Part shown: piece by piece, positions 13,015 to 23,900 of the stretch
How the letters are laid out: each line of letters opens with the position of its first letter
How positions within the stretch are numbered: the first letter of the stretch is position 1
The notes under the pieces: generated by a model
What the model was told of the DNA's origin: nothing
What the model saw: only the letters and a program-made list of their open reading frames with translations
Database searches by the model: none
From: a virus
DNA length: 26,768 nt
Virus record (IMG/VR): IMGVR_UViG_3300030108_002220
Coordinates: 1 to 26,768 of that record
Strand: one strand, 5' to 3'
Translations under genes and position numbers: made by a program

Positions 13015-15710
13015 TGGGCAAAGGAAGCAGTAAGGCTCCTAGTGGGCCACAAGAGGTAGTACAGACAACCAGTAACTTACCTGAATATGCCAAACCATAT
13101 TTCGAGGAGTTGCTTGGTCGTACTATGTACGAGAGCACAACGCCATACGAAGCGTTCCCTGGTCAAAGACTTGCAGATTTTACCCCTTATGAGCAAATGG
13201 GCATGCAAGGCATGTACGACATGGCTATGGCTGGATCGCCAATACAGACAGGCATGGCATCAGACATTGCTGCTCAGATCGGTTATCAGCCAAGTAATAT
13301 GGGAATGGAGATTGCCAGTAGATTCCAGCCGGAATCACTGCCAACTGACTTTGCTGCTGGTCAAAGGGATGTTGGATACACACCAACAGCATTCGATTCT
13401 GGATATACAGCTGGAGATTTAGGCCCTGGCTACACAGCAAGAGAGCTTACATCTAATCTTACGCCAGTTGATTTTGATGCTGGATACACAGCAAGAGCCG
13501 ATCAGACATTTGATCCTTTAGGCACAGATATAGCATCCAGGTTTACAACAGAGAGAGCTGCATCGACTTATGTTCCTGGTGATATATCACAAGGTTACCA
13601 GGCCGGAACTTTTACTCCAGATTATCAAGCAACTACATTTGATCCAGGCTATGAGGCAGCTGTCAGGGACTCTGGGTTTAGGATGGATGACCTCGTTAGT
13701 GGTTATACAGCCACTGACTTTGACCCTGGATATCAAGCTGGGACACTAGATCAAGGCTATCGAGGTAGGGACATTGCTTCTGAGTATCAAGCAGGCACTT
13801 TTGATCCTGGCTATGTTGCTAGAGAGTTAGGTCAGGATTACACGGCTAGAGACTTAGAGTCAGAATACACTGGGGATCTTGGAGCTCTTCCCACATTTGA
13901 AGCTGGGACTATAGCTGATGCAGAAACTCTAGAAAAATATATGAATCCATATCAGCAGTTGGTGACTGATATAGAGAAAAGAGAAGCAGAAAGAGCTTCA
14001 GATATACAAGCAGCTGAGATATCTCAACAAGCAGCTCAAGCAGGGGGTTTGGGTGGATATCGAGAAGCTATATTACAGGCAGAAAGAGAAAGAAACCTGG
14101 GGCAGCAGCTTGCAGATATCCAGGCTAGAGGCGGTCAGGCTGCTTATGAGAGCGCATTAAAGACATTTGAGGCTGATAGAGCTGCAAGGTTGCAAGAAGC
14201 TGAGATCGGTCTTACAAGCGCTCAAGCTCAAGATCAAGCAAAACAAGAAGCAGAAAGACTTAAGCAGTCTGCATTCCAGACTACAGAGCAGGCAAGGCAG
14301 CAACAGCAAAGGATGGCAATTGAATCCTTTGAGGTTGGAGAAAGAGCGAAGCAACAAGCCGCTGAGTTAGGGTTGACAGCTAGTCAGCAAGAAGAAGCGG
14401 CAAGACAAGCTCAAGAGAAATACAGGTTGCAAGCTATAGAGCAATCAGAAGCAACCAGGCAAGCAGAGCAACAGTTTACCACGCAGGCTTTTGAGGCTGG
14501 TCAAAGAGCTCAGCAAGAAGCCGCAAGGTTAGGATTGTCTGCCCAAGAGCAGGCCGATGCATCCAGAAGGGCTGAAGAACAGTTCCGACAAAGCGCATAT
14601 GAGTCATCTGTGCAATCAAGATCTCTAACAGAGCAGTTTGCCCAAGGTGCATTTGAGTTTGGCGAACAAGCCAAACAGAGAGCAGCAGAGCTAGGATTAA
14701 ATGCTCAGCAGCAAACAGAAGCTGCAAGGCAAGCAGAACAGACGTTTAAACAATCTGCTTTTGAAATCAATGAAGCAAACAAAAGAGCACAGCAAGAGCT
14801 AGAAAACGCTGTCGTTCAGATCAGAGAGAATGCTTTACAAGAAGCAGCTCGATTAAATCTGTCGGCAACACAGCAAAACAATGCAGCAAATCAAGCTGAA
14901 GAAGAGTTTAGACAATCTGCTGAAGCTCAAAACATCAAACGTAGAGCCCAGGAAGCGCAGTTAGAACAGTCTGCTTTCCAGTTTGGAGAGCAAGCAAGAC
15001 AAACTGCTGCAGAGCTGGGACTAAGCGAACAGCAAGCACAACAAAGAGCTAACGAAGCTGCAGAGCAATTTAGGCAGTCAGCATTTGAAACAACTGAAAG
15101 AGCCAGACAGCAAGAAGATCAACTCAAGAATCAGGCATTTGAGATAGGTGAAAGAGCTAAACAAGAAGCTGCTAGGCTTGGATTAAACGCACAGCAGCAA
15201 GAGGATGCTTCCAGAAGAGCCGCTGAAGAGTTCAGACAAAGCCAGTTCTCAGAGAATGAAAGGCTTAGGTTGTCTGCACAGCAAGAAAACAGGGCTGCTC
15301 AAGAGTTTAATATTAGATCTGCAGAAACTGCAGCTAGGTTGGGTCTGGCTGGTCTGGGTGCTGACCAGGCTACTAGGGCTCAACAGTTAGATGCAGCTAG
15401 ATTGCTTGGCACTTTGGGCGGTCAAGAACAAGACATGGCATTCGAGAGATTGCGAAACTTGCAGGCAGCTGGTCAGATACAAAGAGAGCTGCAGCAAAGA
15501 GGATTAGATATTGGATATCAGGATTTCTTAAGACAACAGGCGTTCCCGAAAGAGCAGCTTAGTTACTTTAGTAACATATTAAGAGGTTTGCCAATATCGC
15601 CTGGATCTACGCAAGCATCCTACGGTGCTGCAACAAGTCCTTATCAACAAGCTTTAGGGGCTGGAATCGGTGGCGTTGGACTTTATAGAGCATTAGCTGG
15701 CGGTACTTAA
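13014..15710 (+). CDS. Large repeat-built internal virion (ejection) protein
   Basis: An 898-residue protein with three parts. Residues 1-120: start MGKGSSKAPSGPQEV, then LPEYAKPYFEELLGRT. Residues 121-292: a tandem nonapeptide array, consensus GYxA(G/R)xFDP. Residues 385-816: eight consecutive 54-residue units, consensus FExGERAKQEAARLGLNAQQ in the first half and EEFRQSAFE in the second, with no gaps. The last unit is degenerate. The C-terminus (LDIGYQDFLRQQAFPKEQLS, then a Gly-rich end) is a motif set seen in ocean podophage virion proteins. The place and order match T7 gp14, but it is far longer than T7's 196 residues. It probably forms a long helical part of the DNA ejection conduit. The start overlaps the previous TAA. 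Confidence 0.7.
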   Translation: MGKGSSKAPSGPQEVVQTTSNLPEYAKPYFEELLGRTMYESTTPYEAFPGQRLADFTPYEQMGMQGMYDMAMAGSPIQTGMASDIAAQIGYQPSNMGMEIASRFQPESLPTDFAAGQRDVGYTPTAFDSGYTAGDLGPGYTARELTSNLTPVDFDAGYTARADQTFDPLGTDIASRFTTERAASTYVPGDISQGYQAGTFTPDYQATTFDPGYEAAVRDSGFRMDDLVSGYTATDFDPGYQAGTLDQGYRGRDIASEYQAGTFDPGYVARELGQDYTARDLESEYTGDLGALPTFEAGTIADAETLEKYMNPYQQLVTDIEKREAERASDIQAAEISQQAAQAGGLGGYREAILQAERERNLGQQLADIQARGGQAAYESALKTFEADRAARLQEAEIGLTSAQAQDQAKQEAERLKQSAFQTTEQARQQQQRMAIESFEVGERAKQQAAELGLTASQQEEAARQAQEKYRLQAIEQSEATRQAEQQFTTQAFEAGQRAQQEAARLGLSAQEQADASRRAEEQFRQSAYESSVQSRSLTEQFAQGAFEFGEQAKQRAAELGLNAQQQTEAARQAEQTFKQSAFEINEANKRAQQELENAVVQIRENALQEAARLNLSATQQNNAANQAEEEFRQSAEAQNIKRRAQEAQLEQSAFQFGEQARQTAAELGLSEQQAQQRANEAAEQFRQSAFETTERARQQEDQLKNQAFEIGERAKQEAARLGLNAQQQEDASRRAAEEFRQSQFSENERLRLSAQQENRAAQEFNIRSAETAARLGLAGLGADQATRAQQLDAARLLGTLGGQEQDMAFERLRNLQAAGQIQRELQQRGLDIGYQDFLRQQAFPKEQLSYFSNILRGLPISPGSTQASYGAATSPYQQALGAGIGGVGLYRALAGGT
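13374..13889 (+). repeat. 27-bp / 9-residue tandem repeat array (GYxA motif)
   Basis: The first run is 13374-13508 (5 units: GYTPTAFDS, GYTAGDLGP, GYTARELTS, NLTPVDFDA, GYTARADQT). After four poorly matching units and one extra residue, a second run of 11 in-register units starts at 13593 (GYQAGTFTP, DYQATTFDP, GYEAAVRDS and so on to about 13889). The aromatic residue at position 2 and Phe/Leu/Ile at position 7 are the most constant. Confidence 0.8.
14166..15461 (+). repeat. 162-bp / 54-residue tandem repeat array, eight units
   Basis: Units start at 14166, 14328, 14490, 14652, 14814, 14976, 15138 and 15300. Each begins with an FExGERAKQ-like helix, continues (A/E)A(E/R)LGL(N/S/T)AQQ and, at unit position 32, FRQSAFE. 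Spacing is exactly 54 residues in all units; units 5 and 8 are the most diverged. The DNA is also similar between units but not identical. Confidence 0.85.
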
Positions 15711-17989
15711 TGAATATATTTGAGCAAGAAGACATTATAAAGGGGCTGCCTGATCAAGCTTTGATGAAAGAGGCACAGATGCCGAGTGGTCGATTACCTC
15801 AATATCTTGTGGTATCTGAGATCCAAAGAAGAGCAGACATGAGGAAGCGTTTTGCTGGACAGCAACAACAAGCTCCAGCCGGAACAATAAAGGATCAGGT
15901 TATCTCTGGAGGGATCGCTGAGGTTCAGCCAATGCCAAAAGCCATGCAGATGGGAATGCAAGGTATGCAGCAGGGTATGCAGCAAGGCATGGCTCCCAGA
16001 CCTCCTATGGCTGCTCCCCCAGCTATGCCGCAACAAGCTCAACTACCTCCGCCTCCTCCGCAAGCTATGGCCCCTCAAGGGCCAATGCCAGGTGCAGTTA
16101 GAATGTTTGACGGGGAAGACGTTCCTAATAATCTTGATGATCAAATAGCGGCATTGCAAAGAATGGGTGTATCTATGGACGATATACAAGCTTATCTTGC
16201 CGATCCAAGCTCAATACCTGGGGTTGGGGATCCATCTTTGAGGATAGGTGAAAGCCGAGCTCCTACTTTAGTTGACACCAGCTATGGAACAGGAGCTCTC
16301 TTAGCTGGAGAGATACAAAATAGAATGGATGCCCAGAGTATCCCTGCAAACATGCCTATGGAGGATAGGGGTGGGCCACTTGATCTGAATCTTATGGCTG
16401 ATCAGAGTCAGCAAAACCAGAACAGAGAACAACTCATAAACATGGCTGGGCCAAAACAAGAAAATGTGGAATTGATCCCTGGTCAAGTTAGTGATGCGTC
16501 ATCTCAAGCACAAGCTTCTCAAATAATTGTTCCGCCTCCAGGCCCTGATGGTGAAGATAACAGACCTAGTTACGCAAGACTGGATGATCCAGAGCAAGAT
16601 GCAGAGCTTAGGAAAATTTTAGAGTCTGGCAGAACAGCGGTTGTAAATGGAGTTGAGATTCGTCTTGCAAGGCCTGCTGATAACATCCCTGGAACATTTG
16701 GTATGACTAATGAAAGCATCATGGCAGAGCAAAGGGAGATGGCAGAAAGAAGGGCTGAGATAGAAAGAGAAGAGGCAAGAAGAAATATTCCGATATCAAG
16801 TGAATTGATGATTAATGAAATACTTGATAGCAGTGATAGCGGTTTAACTGAAGAAGAGATGCGAATGGAGGCTCCAGAGGACGCAATCATAAAGGAGCAA
16901 ACCCTGAATAGAGAGCAGCTTATAAGGATGGCTGCTGAGCCACAAGAAGAGTATCCCAATGCAATCCAAACTGATGCTAGTAAGGTTAATCTTGAGTCAG
17001 CAACAACGCCATCTGAAGAGTTAATTACCTACGGACTGGGCGTTTCAGACAATGTGACAAGGGGTTTGGGGGAGATTTCTGATGAGTTTAAAGTAGCCCC
17101 TGATGTTGATGTCCCTGGTCTAAGCCAACAGACTAGAGATCTACTCAGGGATCCTTACGAATCCCTAAGAGGCCCTTTAGACGATCTAGAGCAGATTAAG
17201 ACAGATTATCTTGAGAGCGGCAGACAGGCGCAAGAAAAAAGAGAGAGCCTTGCTGAACTTATAAGAGGTCAAAAAATACCAGAACTTTCTTACTCAGAGC
17301 TTATAGCTCAATCAGATCAAAGGATGAAGGAGAGATCCGGCAAGCTTCGAGAAGAGGGCATTAATCAAGCCCTCATTGCCTTTGGTGCAAAGATCGCAGA
17401 AGGTAAGATAGGAGAGGGTTTAAGTGACGCAGGCAAGGCTGTAGCGGCTTCTAACGCTCAAAGAAGAGCTCTTGAGGTACAGCAAGAAGCCACGAGGATG
17501 GGCCTTAATAAAGCAGAGATACAAGCTAAGTTTAACGCCGAGCTACGCAAGCAAGAAAATAACATCAAGGCTATGGAAGTTGAGATCCAAGGCCTAGAGA
17601 AGCTGGGTGTTGATGAATTTACTGCAAACAAGTTTATTGCTGATAAAGAAATAATTGTTGAAAAAGCAATTGCAACGTTAATTGCTAGTGCAGAACTACA
17701 AGAAGCTAAAGCTCTTAAGCAAGACGAAAAGGAAGAAGGCTTGATGAGAAGGGCTGTTCTTGAAGCTGTTGAAGAGTTAATTGAGTCGATTCCTTCCACG
17801 ACTAAGATTACTATGCAGAACAAAGATCCAGATGCTATATACAAGCTCTATCAGAAATACATAAATGATCTGTCTCAACAGTTTTCAGTTGAGGTAGGTC
17901 AAAGCGATATAACATCCTCTGCAACTTCTGGAGGATCTAAGTTTAAGGTAACAGAAAAAAGCCAGAATATGCCTCAAAAGGACAGGTAA
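15710..17989 (+). CDS. Large internal virion protein, T7 gp15-position
   Basis: A 759-residue protein starting at the TAATG junction. The N-terminal block MNIFEQEDIIKGLPDQALMK...LVVSEIQRR is a motif recurrent in ocean podophages. It is followed by a Met/Gln repeat (GMQQGM, about 15950-15993), a Pro/Ala/Gln-rich linker to residue 125, and DDQIAALQRMGVSMDDIQAYL. A (L/Q)NREQLI(N/R)MA motif appears twice (about 16420 and 16910). The C-terminal third is helical and charged (residues 490-680), with EGINQALIAFGAKIAEGKIGEGL, an amphipathic segment. No enzymatic motif is seen. At 759 residues it is close in length to T7 gp15 (747), which lines the ejection channel; the equivalence rests on order and size only. 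Confidence 0.65.
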   Translation: MNIFEQEDIIKGLPDQALMKEAQMPSGRLPQYLVVSEIQRRADMRKRFAGQQQQAPAGTIKDQVISGGIAEVQPMPKAMQMGMQGMQQGMQQGMAPRPPMAAPPAMPQQAQLPPPPPQAMAPQGPMPGAVRMFDGEDVPNNLDDQIAALQRMGVSMDDIQAYLADPSSIPGVGDPSLRIGESRAPTLVDTSYGTGALLAGEIQNRMDAQSIPANMPMEDRGGPLDLNLMADQSQQNQNREQLINMAGPKQENVELIPGQVSDASSQAQASQIIVPPPGPDGEDNRPSYARLDDPEQDAELRKILESGRTAVVNGVEIRLARPADNIPGTFGMTNESIMAEQREMAERRAEIEREEARRNIPISSELMINEILDSSDSGLTEEEMRMEAPEDAIIKEQTLNREQLIRMAAEPQEEYPNAIQTDASKVNLESATTPSEELITYGLGVSDNVTRGLGEISDEFKVAPDVDVPGLSQQTRDLLRDPYESLRGPLDDLEQIKTDYLESGRQAQEKRESLAELIRGQKIPELSYSELIAQSDQRMKERSGKLREEGINQALIAFGAKIAEGKIGEGLSDAGKAVAASNAQRRALEVQQEATRMGLNKAEIQAKFNAELRKQENNIKAMEVEIQGLEKLGVDEFTANKFIADKEIIVEKAIATLIASAELQEAKALKQDEKEEGLMRRAVLEAVEELIESIPSTTKITMQNKDPDAIYKLYQKYINDLSQQFSVEVGQSDITSSATSGGSKFKVTEKSQNMPQKDR

Positions 17990-17992
17990 GAT

Positions 17993-20900
17993 ATGCCGAC
18001 ATATGAGGTTCAAGACGAGTTTGGAAATTCGTTAACACTTGAAGGCGACAGGCCACCAACTGAAGAAGAGCTCGAAGAGTTATTTGCGGAAAACTTTCCT
18101 TCCGGCATTGAAGCTGTAAAAACACCAGAAGAATTATCCCCCCAAGAAATAGCTGCCCAGCTAGTTGATACAAATGAAAGGCTGCTTGCGGAACAACAAG
18201 CAGACGAAGACATGTATGGTGATCAGAGGACTATCCTGGGAAGCTCCTACGAGTTCTTTAAAGCCATACCCAGGGGCTTTGGTACATCCACATTAAGCTC
18301 TGGAGAAGGCATAGGAGAGCTGTCTGACGCTGTTACAAACCTATCTGGGTATGAGGATCTAATTGATGACGGCGATTCTAATGCGTTGATTGCTGCATCA
18401 AGAGAAGGCAGAAAGATATTAGAAAACAATCTGGGTGCAGACGAAGTATATAGAAATGCTTGGTCAACAAAGCTTGGTGAGGGTATAGGATCTTTTCTTT
18501 CTTTTCTTGGCCCAGCAGGGCTTGCGAAAATTGCTGGATTAACAGGCAAGGCAGCTAAGTATGTAGGCGGATTGGGTACAGGAACGTTTGCCCTTGGCAC
18601 TGGTTCCGGTGAACAAGCACAAAGGATCCAGGCTGCTCGTGACTCTGGTATCGATGTATCAGAAAAACAAGAAGATGCTGCAATATTAGCCAGCTCTTTT
18701 GTTGGCTTATCAGAGCTTTTGCCTATATCTAAATTTCTTAAATCAATTAGAAAGATAGATGACAATCAGTACGTCGAGGGCATAAAGAAACAATTAGAAT
18801 CGGCTCTTCTTACCGGAACAACAGAAGGTGTTCAGGAGGTAGTTGCAAAACTTTCTCAGGACGCTATTGAGAGAGGGATATACAACGAGAATCTGCCAGA
18901 CACAGAAACTTTATACTCAGAAGTTGTTGGTCTAGGAGATGACTTCACCATTGGCGCAACTATAGGATTTGGTGCTGATCTGGTATTAAACGCTGTTGCT
19001 GGAAGAGCGCAGAAGGCCAGAAGAGAAGCCCAGCTTGAGCATGAAGCTCAAGAAAGAAAACGTCATCAAGATAACGTAGCACTAGCAGAAATGGATCTTG
19101 CCTTAATAGAAAGAGGCAGAGCAGATCCTTCATCAATTGTTCAAGATATCAACCCAGAGTTGATAGAACAGCCAGCATCTTTAATCCCACCGACAGCAAC
19201 ATTAGCTGAAGCTCAAGCTTTATCTGATATGTATCCATACGCCCACCAAATAGCCAGGATTGAGGGGGCTAACTTTCCTTTTATAAGAAACAAATTTTCT
19301 GCAGAAAGTGATGGAGATAAGTTTGCTGTCTTAGATAGTGATGGCAATAGGCATGGAAGATTGTTGGATTCCCTGGAACAAGCCAATGCTTTAGCTGGCA
19401 ATCTTAACGACATTGTTATATCTAAAAACATAACTAAAGGCGTATTGGATCGGCTGGAGTCAAGCCCAGAAGCTTATGACAGGCAACAAACAAAAGATCT
19501 TCTTAATTACGGCCTTAAGTTAAACAATCCTGACGCTAATAGAGTGACAAAAGATGCTCTCAACCAAGCTGCAGAAACTACAGTTGAAGATGGTTACGAG
19601 ACAGAAGGATATTCTGTCCAACAGCTGATAGACAACAATGTTTCTCCCAGGAAATACACAGCATCTCAAAAGATAAATGCAAAGAGACTAAAACAAGGAC
19701 TACCAGAAGAATCTGATCACAGCCTTGAAGACGTAAAGTCTGTTATAGAGCCAAAGTTTTTTGATCAACTACCAACCAAAGTAGATCGTAAAGTTACTAC
19801 AGCTCAGATATTTAGGCTCTTAAAAGATAAAAACATTACATCAGAAGCTGGATCTCCAGAGCTAAGATACCTTTATCAAAAGTTTGCTGGCATCAAGGAG
19901 GACAGTCCCAGGAGGCTTAGCGATTACACCAAGGGTGAGATGAATCTTATCTTTGAAAAGCTTGATGCCTTACCCGCCTTTTCAAAACCCACCAAGTTAC
20001 CAAACTTCAGACTGCCTGATTACACAGGCCAGCAGTTTTCTAAAGCAGTATCTATTCTCAAGAAAGATCCAGAGATCGGGCCGCAAGAGTTAGCTAACTC
20101 TTTAGGTATAGATATATCAAAGAAAAAAGGATTTAGAACTCTAGCGGATCTTAAGGCTGACATAGCTAATCAAGGAGCTGTTACACAAAAATCTGAAGTA
20201 CCCCTGGTTGAAACCGTTGTTGACAGGGATCCTGATCAGACAGTTGATGACTCTTTGCTGAATGATTTGAGCTCTAAGCTATCAAAACAAATGAAAGCAT
20301 ATGGGCTAGAGGATGTGGGCGTAAATGTTGATGCTGCATTAAGAACGGTTGCCAGAGATGCTGGTGGTAATTTTGTATACGGAATAAAAGCTGTTCCGGT
20401 AAAGAAAGATTTAGACGAGCAAGACTTAGATCTATACGGAGCGGGAAACAATTTTGCGTTTATTAAGACAGGAGATCTGAGTTCTGACGCTCAAGGTTTT
20501 TATTCTCCTAACATAGGGCAAATATTCTTGGGCTTGGATAGAGTCAAGGCAAACAATCCAAACGCAACCCCAGAACAAGCTGCAAACGAAATGATAGAAA
20601 CGATGGATCACGAGATCGTTCATGCTATGCGCCAGCTTGATGTCTTTAAAAGAAAAGAATGGGAAGTGCTTTCAAAGCAGGCTAAGAAAAAAATCAAGCC
20701 AGATGATGGTAAGAGTTATATCAGATGGGCGAATGAGGCTTATGCAGATCAAAACTTAAGGCAGCCTGAGTTGGTTGAAGAAGCTGTTGCTGAGATGATC
20801 AAAGACGGTCTGAAAGATAACAGACTACTAAGCGGCAAGCCTAAGTCGTTAGCCTCTAGAACAAAAGAATTCTTTGTTAGGTTGGGCAATGCTCTTGATG

Positions 20901-23900
20901 GATCTGGCTTTACATCGTTTAACGATATCGTTCAGAAGATAGAATCAGGAGAGATAGGAAGAAGAGAGCGTGATGTTGTAAGAACTCCTTACAGACTAGA
21001 AAAGCTTGGGCTATCGAAGGTTGGTGAGTTTGATGTATTTAAACAGCCAGCCAGGACTGAGAGGCTAGAAGATTTTCCAGATGATCTAAAGCCAGTGTTT
21101 GTTGATCCAGATGAAACGCCTTTAGATGCTGTAGCTTTTGCAAAAAGAAAGTCATCCACTCCGATACAAAGCGCAATAAATATAGCAACTACCAAGTATG
21201 CTGATTATAACAGCGCTGTCGAAGAGGAGTTTTTTGGATCTTTCTGGCCCAAGGTAATGAAAGAAATCAAAGGAACGACATCGCCAGAGAAAGTTAGGAC
21301 TGCAGCAAAAAGAGCAATCAGGGATATAGAGGCCTTTATAGCGGAAAACCCTAAGTATCGTGATTACTATGCACAGGATATGGCGGCAACCAGAGAGGCC
21401 TTGGAGAAAGATTTTGGAACCATATCCGATGACGATATGTTGTTTTATCAGCTTGCTAACGGACTAACATCCCCAGCAACTGTGCTTTCTGCAAACGTTG
21501 GCGACTCAATCAACATGCTTAGGCTATACAAATCTAGAGGCAATCTAGATGACATAGAGATGGGATTGAGCAAGAAAGGCAATCCGGTAATAACAAAATC
21601 ACCATTTAAAGTTTCTGGCACAACAGCCCCAACAAAAGCCCGTAGCCTCAAGGTTATGGATTTCTTAATTAAGTCATTTAGCAATGAGGCTAATCCAGTA
21701 AAAAGCGCAGTGGATTATATGCGTGAGGGTGTTAGCCCAAGAGAGTTGCAAGAATTCAACAGGAAGATGGGATACAAAAGCAATATCCCTAACATGAAAT
21801 CAATCCGATCCCTTGTAGAAAAGGCTACTGGGCAAGATGAAAAGATACCCAGGATGTTTATCTTCGGTAAGAAGATCGGCGCTTACACTCTTAACTTGAC
21901 TGGCGACTCACGATACACGACAATCGACGTATGGGAATCTAGGTTTATTAGGAGCTACTTTGAGGGGCTCTTTGAAAATAACACTGGAGTTCCGGTAACA
22001 GTAGACGAAGACACTTTGTTTCAAGAGTTCTCCTCTTTGTTTAAGGAGGAGTTTGATAAGGTGTCTGGATTAGATGCTGACCCTGCATCACTGCAGGCAA
22101 TGCGTTGGTTCTACATGATCGATGCAGCAAAGAAATCAGGATATAGAGGAGCTTCTACAAATGAAACGATCTCAGAAATCACCGACAGGTACATCACAAG
22201 GGATAGAGACAAGCGCGAAGATAGCAGGCGACAGAGCGATGAAGCGCCTGTTAGAGAAGTACAAAGGGAAGAACAGCTACAAGAAGAACTTACCCCCAGA
22301 GATCTAGGGATCATAGAGCCTAAGCCAAGCACTTTCACATCTAATGAACTAGATAGCATATCTGCAAAGAACGAAGAGGTAGCAGCAAAAGCTCCACCAA
22401 CAGTTATCCCAAAGATAAATCTTAACTCTCCGCCGGAAGTTCAAGCTGTTGCAGCAGAGCCAGAGAAAGGTAGAAAGCTTGATGCCCTTGATCGTGATCT
22501 GTTCTCTAGAAAAAACAAACCCCAGTTACCACCGGAACAACAAGCAGAGTTGGATAAGCTTGTTGGAGACAAACCTGGAGTAGATAAAACCCCTGGAGAG
22601 GGCTACCTGGAAATAGTCGGTGGCGGCAAGCTGGGAGAGATGTTTGATAGAGTTAGAAAGCGCACTGCAAACAGATACGCAAGATTAGAAAGACTATATA
22701 AAAATTCATCTCTTGGATTAAAAGATCTTCTTGCAGACTCCAGTGCTATGGCTGCTGTGTTGCTTTCAGATCGAGCAAGTGCAATTACTTCATCTGCTTT
22801 GCGTTTTGGTGTTCCGGTATATGAAAACGGTGTAACTACCGTAGAGCCATTTGAATTCAAAGGCAAAAAGTATAAAGGCCTGATAGATGTAATGGCCCCG
22901 TTATACGATAACAAATACAAAGTAAACCTAGAGGACATTGCACAGGCTTATGCTGTTGCTAGGAGAGGAAAGAGACTTAACGCAGAGGGCAAAGCAGTCC
23001 CTGGCACAGAGGAATCTTTCCAAGAAATAAACAAGATAGCCCAGAAGTACATTAACCCAGAGACAGGCAACTCTATCATCGAAGAGTGGTATGCAGCATG
23101 GCAAGCGTATAACAAAAATACGGTTCAGTTTTTAAAGAACACTGGTGTTTTAGATAACGAAACCGCTGATCTATGGTTAGAGCAATCTGACTATGTGCCT
23201 TTTTACAGACAAGCTACAGAAGATGGGGCTGATCTAGGCAGCGATGTTCCGAGAGTGTTTTCTGGAATGACAGCTGCTGTCCAGTTCACAAAGCTCAAAG
23301 GTAGCGAAAGGGCTGTTGATGTTCCTTTGCAAGAGGCAATAGCCAGAAACTTAGCAACAGCTATCGAAATGGGCATGAAGAACGTTGCCCAACAAAGAAT
23401 AGCAAGGGATCTCGTTAAGATAGGTCTAGCCAAAGAGGTTCCTTCAGGAGCTCCGAAGGGAGAACAACCGATAGTTGACCTTAGAGTTCAGGGTAAAAAA
23501 AGAAGTTTTATAGTAAATGATCCGCTACTTTACGAAACAATGTTACCAATGGGTGGTGGTTATGAACTTTTAGAAAACGTTCTTGGCGCTCCAGCTAGTT
23601 TTTTAAGAGAGATGGTCACCAGGGATCCTATCTTTGCTATAAGAAACATGATGAGAGATACCCTGGCAGCTTGGGTTACTACAGGGTCTAGCTTTACTCC
23701 TGTCCTGGGAACGGTAAAAGGATTGGCATCTGGAGTAAGACAGCTAGAAAGATTTGGTGTTATAGGTGGTTACGATTTTAAAAACGATCCAAAAGATATC
23801 GTTGCTTTTGTAAACAAAGAATCCAGGAAAAGAGGCATACCGACAGGAAGCAAGTTAGATAATCCAGTGTTTCATGCATTTTCTAGAATGTGGGATGGCC

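Noticed and set aside
13593-13889. CRISPR array
   Set aside because: The 27-bp periodicity is coding, in frame and without unique spacers; it encodes the GYxA nonapeptide array.
18247-18765. Minus-strand frame of 172 codons under the giant gene
   Set aside because: Antisense shadow of the 2393-residue gene, with no start signal or recognisable domain.
22122-22307. Plus-strand nested frame inside the giant gene
   Set aside because: Charged low-complexity shadow. The giant frame is continuous with domain content on both sides.
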